A stretch of DNA of 64,000 nt from the NCBI RefSeq assembly GCF_022201045.2, contig NC_068561.1, positions 25,116,501-25,180,500 of the forward strand, read 5' to 3'. This document shows positions 60,766 to 64,000 of this stretch, in pieces. Origin of the DNA: Citrus sinensis (taxonomy: Eukaryota > Streptophyta > Magnoliopsida > Sapindales > Rutaceae). Position numbers and translations under genes: made by a program. The notes under the pieces were generated by a model. The model searched no databases, had not been told where the DNA came from, and saw only the letters and a program-made list of their open reading frames with translations. Every line of letters starts with the position of its first letter. The first letter of the stretch is position 1.

Positions 60766-63700
60766 CTAAAATATGAAAACGACACTGTCATGAACTCTAG
60801 ATTTCTGGTTCTGAGCTACACATTCGGATATCCACATCAGGTTCCTGATCTCCTGCTCCCTCAACCTCATGTAGGCGAAAAATACCCCGTAATGGAACTG
60901 CAAGTTGGAAGATGAAAAATTACGTCACGCGTAAGCGGAAAGTGAGGAATACAGGAAATGAAGAGAATGCTGCCTCTAAATAAACAGGAGCATTTGACTG
61001 AAATACTAACTTGCTGCTCAAAAGCCAAGCAAAGCCTTTTCACCTCCTCTTCGTAAAATGCCTTGTCAAGCATTTGGCTCTCTCCATAGGACAGTTTTGA
61101 GAAAATAGATTGATAGGGAGGATACTTTTCCATGACACCACGAACCTACATCAACAAGGCAACAGAAACTAAGAGCTATAGATGCAGTCACACACTAAAA
61201 GGAAATACAAACAAGTGAGAGACAGACACATGCATGCGGCATGCCTGTGACAGAAATTTTTTTTTTTTCCAAAGATGCTGAACTTCATTAGCAACCACCA
61301 GCTAAACATTAATCATGTCCAGAGAACAGATGGCCCTCCAACACACCAGAGTAGAAAAACAAGCAGCTCTTTTCAGTTGCCTCTAAACTAAAACTGAAAA
61401 CAAACCTGATCTATATCCTCACAGACAGCAAGTTCCTCATGACCATAGGGATAACTGAACATAAGCAAGCCTTTGTCAGATAAACATACCAGAGAAGCAA
61501 AATACCCAGAGTTAAAGCATGACCAAGATTGAGCAAAGCGCTTACAGTAAACCAAAGTTGGAGTACAATTTACGACGATCATCTCGGGTGAGCTCAGTGC
61601 CAATGCTGCACAGCATAAACTGAATCAGTAACATCCAAAGAGTCCTTGAAGATGACAAATATTAAATTTCACAGCAAAATAGGGAAAAAGGAAAAACATA
61701 TGAGGATTTTTTCTGAAAGCAAAATTGACTACAGTAACAACACCTGTTTATGGTGATATTGACAGCTCTTCTGTCGGCCTCAAAAGCTAGAAGGTCAGAC
61801 ATGATCTCAGCTGTTGCACCACCCAGTTTCTATTGGAATAGTCAACATAAAAGTTGATCAGATCAGAAAATAGGAAGTGAGAGGACTTTGCATAAACACA
61901 GGTAAAAAGTCCTTCTTCATTCAGCAAACAGCCCTAACCTGACAAAACTTGTAAAAGTCTTCTAGGTATGCCTTGTAGAGAGTATTCCTCATTATTTCAA
62001 TGTTCATGTCATCCAAGTCCTAAAAAAATTTAAATAAATCACTAATCAGAAAATATAAAACCAGAGGTCTTTTAATAACAAGACAGTATAGAATAGCCCA
62101 ATGTCGACAATGACGACTATCATTATATTAATAAAGAAGAGTCCAATTATGGCATAAAAAAAATCAACAGCAAGTAAATAAGATTTACTGAAACTCATAA
62201 TTTGTAAAATTAGCAAGTGTTATAATCCGTACCTCTGATGTGATACATTCAGAAAAGTATGGTGCTAATGGTGTGTCAACAAGCACCAATCTATAAAGCT
62301 CCCGCATGTTCTGAGCAACCGCCAGTGTAGCAATGCTGAGGAAGAAAAGAGAGGGTTTTAAGAAAAATTTAATAAACTATAAAAAATTCCAAAAGAAAAA
62401 TTATGTAGGAGTAAGCTTACCTGTCAAACATGCCCAAAGGGTGACATTTCTCCAACAGTTCTTGAACATCTCTCTCATGCAAGGTTCCAGTAACAATCAA
62501 GACAACATTGTCTATCATGTGACCATATCTGGATGAAAAGACTGAAAATGTTACTCTTTTTCTCTCTAATAATTTACCACAAACAAAACTTTAGAGACCA
62601 AGTTAGGCAGCCAAACCCAACAGCTACAACACACAACTAAATGTTTTAGCAGGTTAGATTGGAATTCTCAAAATTACAAAATTACACTGACTTTTATGAG
62701 CAAAAAACTAGCCTAACTTTTCTTGTGTCATGAGTTTTTCACCAGGCATGCATCAAGCAATTATTTTTATAAATAAGTATTAAAGCCTTGATGGGTATTT
62801 GGAATAATGATTTTAGTGAATCACATATCCTAAATATATAAGATTGTTATAAAGGATGGGTTAGTGACCAATGTTTAACAATGAATTAAATGGGACAGCA
62901 TATAAATGAAAACTCTTAGGACAAAGCTTTGTTTGAAAATCCTCAAATGAAGACAGAATCAACATTACAAAAGAGCAAAGACAACATACGTGATATACTC
63001 TAAAAATGTTGACAGGGGCTCAGTGGCTTGGCACAGCATGTGCTTATACTCATCAACCAGTTTCAGAGTGCATTTCTCCACAATTGTTGTAGTATGCAAT
63101 GGGGAAGGTTCTGCAAGCAAGAAACAAAAATAGTAAAGTGATCAATGACACTAAAAATGGCCACTCTGTCACACGCATGTCAAGTTTAATTAGTTTTTAG
63201 TTCATAAAAAATTCAGCTCAATTCTGCATACAAAAGTACAATTACGTCCCCAATCCTACATTTCACAAAAAAAATTACATCTAAATGAAACCTTAACCCC
63301 AAAATTCAAAAACACAAAAAATAAATTAAACAACTGTTCACACACACAAACGCACACATATCAAAATCCAAATGTAATTAATCTGCATTGAACACTCAAA
63401 CCTCCAACCACCATAAATTAAACTATTCATCAGAACTTTCACCTCAATTCATTCTCCAATCAACCAAAACAATAATAAACACACAAGTCAGAACAAAATG
63501 AACTATTCACGGACACCAATTAACATAAAAAATCATCAAAAATCGAAACTTTAGCATCCGTTATCTAAAAAAAAATGGAATTGAGCATAGAGAACGCACC
63601 GTTTTGGAGGTAAGGACCATATTCGGTGGCGGAGAGGTGCATCTTGATGTCGTCAAGTGTTTCGCACTGGCACAAATTGTTGTAATCGGCGGCCGTCAAG

Positions 63701-63780
63701 AGCCCCGCACGGTAGCCCCTCACGATCGCCTCCAAGTATCCGCCGTGTATGTTAAACGTCATCGCTTCGAACCCGTACAT
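60766..63780 (-). CDS. VHA-d: V-type H+-ATPase subunit d
   Basis: Subunit d sits on the membrane ring of the vacuolar proton pump and couples the central stalk to the c-ring at the tonoplast and trans-Golgi/endosomes. Ten exons, high to low: 63780-63600, 63110-62990, 62528-62421, 62335-62233, 62019-61939, 61829-61744, 61605-61546, 61454-61406, 61145-61011, 60897-60766; all phases agree. The product is 351 aa, the length usual for this subunit. Family hallmarks include the start [86 protein letters not shown] and the C-terminus [15 protein letters not shown]. It is a conserved housekeeping gene with no visible defect. Confidence 0.96.
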
Positions 63781-64000
63781 CTTCGCGAATGAGAGAGCGG
63801 TGCGATTGTTTGTTCGTTGTGATGTGATCTGAGAAATTTACAGATCAGATTTGCAGCACAAAATGATCTGTTTTGATTAATAATTGTTTTATTTTAATTT
63901 TTAATTTTTAAATTTCTGAATTTAATTTTAATCTCTTTTTTTTTTTTTTGGTTGGTTGGTTTTGTGGCCGCGTGAGCTTCTGTTTTGGTCTTGGGCTTAC
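63781..64000 (-). promoter_or_regulatory. 5' UTR and proximal promoter of VHA-d (partial)
   Basis: This region lies upstream of the VHA-d start and is cut by the window end. It has a T-rich tract near 63,936-63,950 and a TGGGCT motif on the + strand near 63,991, similar to the site II motifs before SSRP1. No other feature. Confidence 0.35.

Overview
This window is nuclear DNA of a flowering plant, most likely a eudicot. It has AT-rich intergenic DNA, spliced genes with GT-AG introns, a Ty3/gypsy retroelement, a SINE and plant gene families (pectate lyase, two-domain AP2 factor, FACT subunit SSRP1, vacuolar H+-ATPase subunit d). I cannot fix the species from the sequence; a woody rosid such as Citrus is only a guess. 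Gene models were built by hand by matching splice sites and reading phase across exons.

Left part (1 to about 29.8 kb): a near-identical tandem array. Each unit carries a four-exon secreted pectate lyase gene on the + strand, about 1.2 kb of AT-rich 3' flank, a degenerate T-rich repeat of roughly 130-160 bp period, and a truncated Athila/Tat-like Ty3/gypsy element on the - strand whose single 1.29-kb LTR ends about 0.67 kb upstream of the next gene. Unit spacings are about 7.72, 11.33 and 7.72 kb. The middle unit keeps 3.64 kb of pol that the other two have lost. There is one partial gene copy (cut by the window edge) and three complete ones. They encode a 446-residue enzyme and differ by a single Arg/Lys change.

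Decaying edge of the array (29.8-34.9 kb): three broken pectate lyase relatives from two subfamilies, a duplicated block of about 1 kb, and an unidentified coding-like fragment on the - strand. A tRNA-derived SINE with a 17-bp target-site duplication follows at 35.35 kb.

Right part (36.6-63.8 kb): ordinary single-copy genes. In order: SSRP1 (-, 16 exons, 642 aa), a WRINKLED1-like two-AP2-domain transcription factor (+, 7 exons, 393 aa), a fragment of an F-box/DUF295-type gene, an organelle-like insertion, an unnamed type I membrane protein (+, 2 exons, 673 aa), a decayed copy of the APC/C RING subunit APC11 (+), an F-box/WD40 protein of the FBX2 type (-, 8 exons, 501 aa) and V-ATPase subunit d (-, 10 exons, 351 aa). 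Apart from the pectate lyase array these genes share no pathway.

I found no convincing undescribed system. The parts most worth following up are the structure and history of the pectate lyase/retroelement array, the broken paralogs at its edge, the APC11 copy with two altered splice donors and a nonsense codon, and the unidentified fragments.
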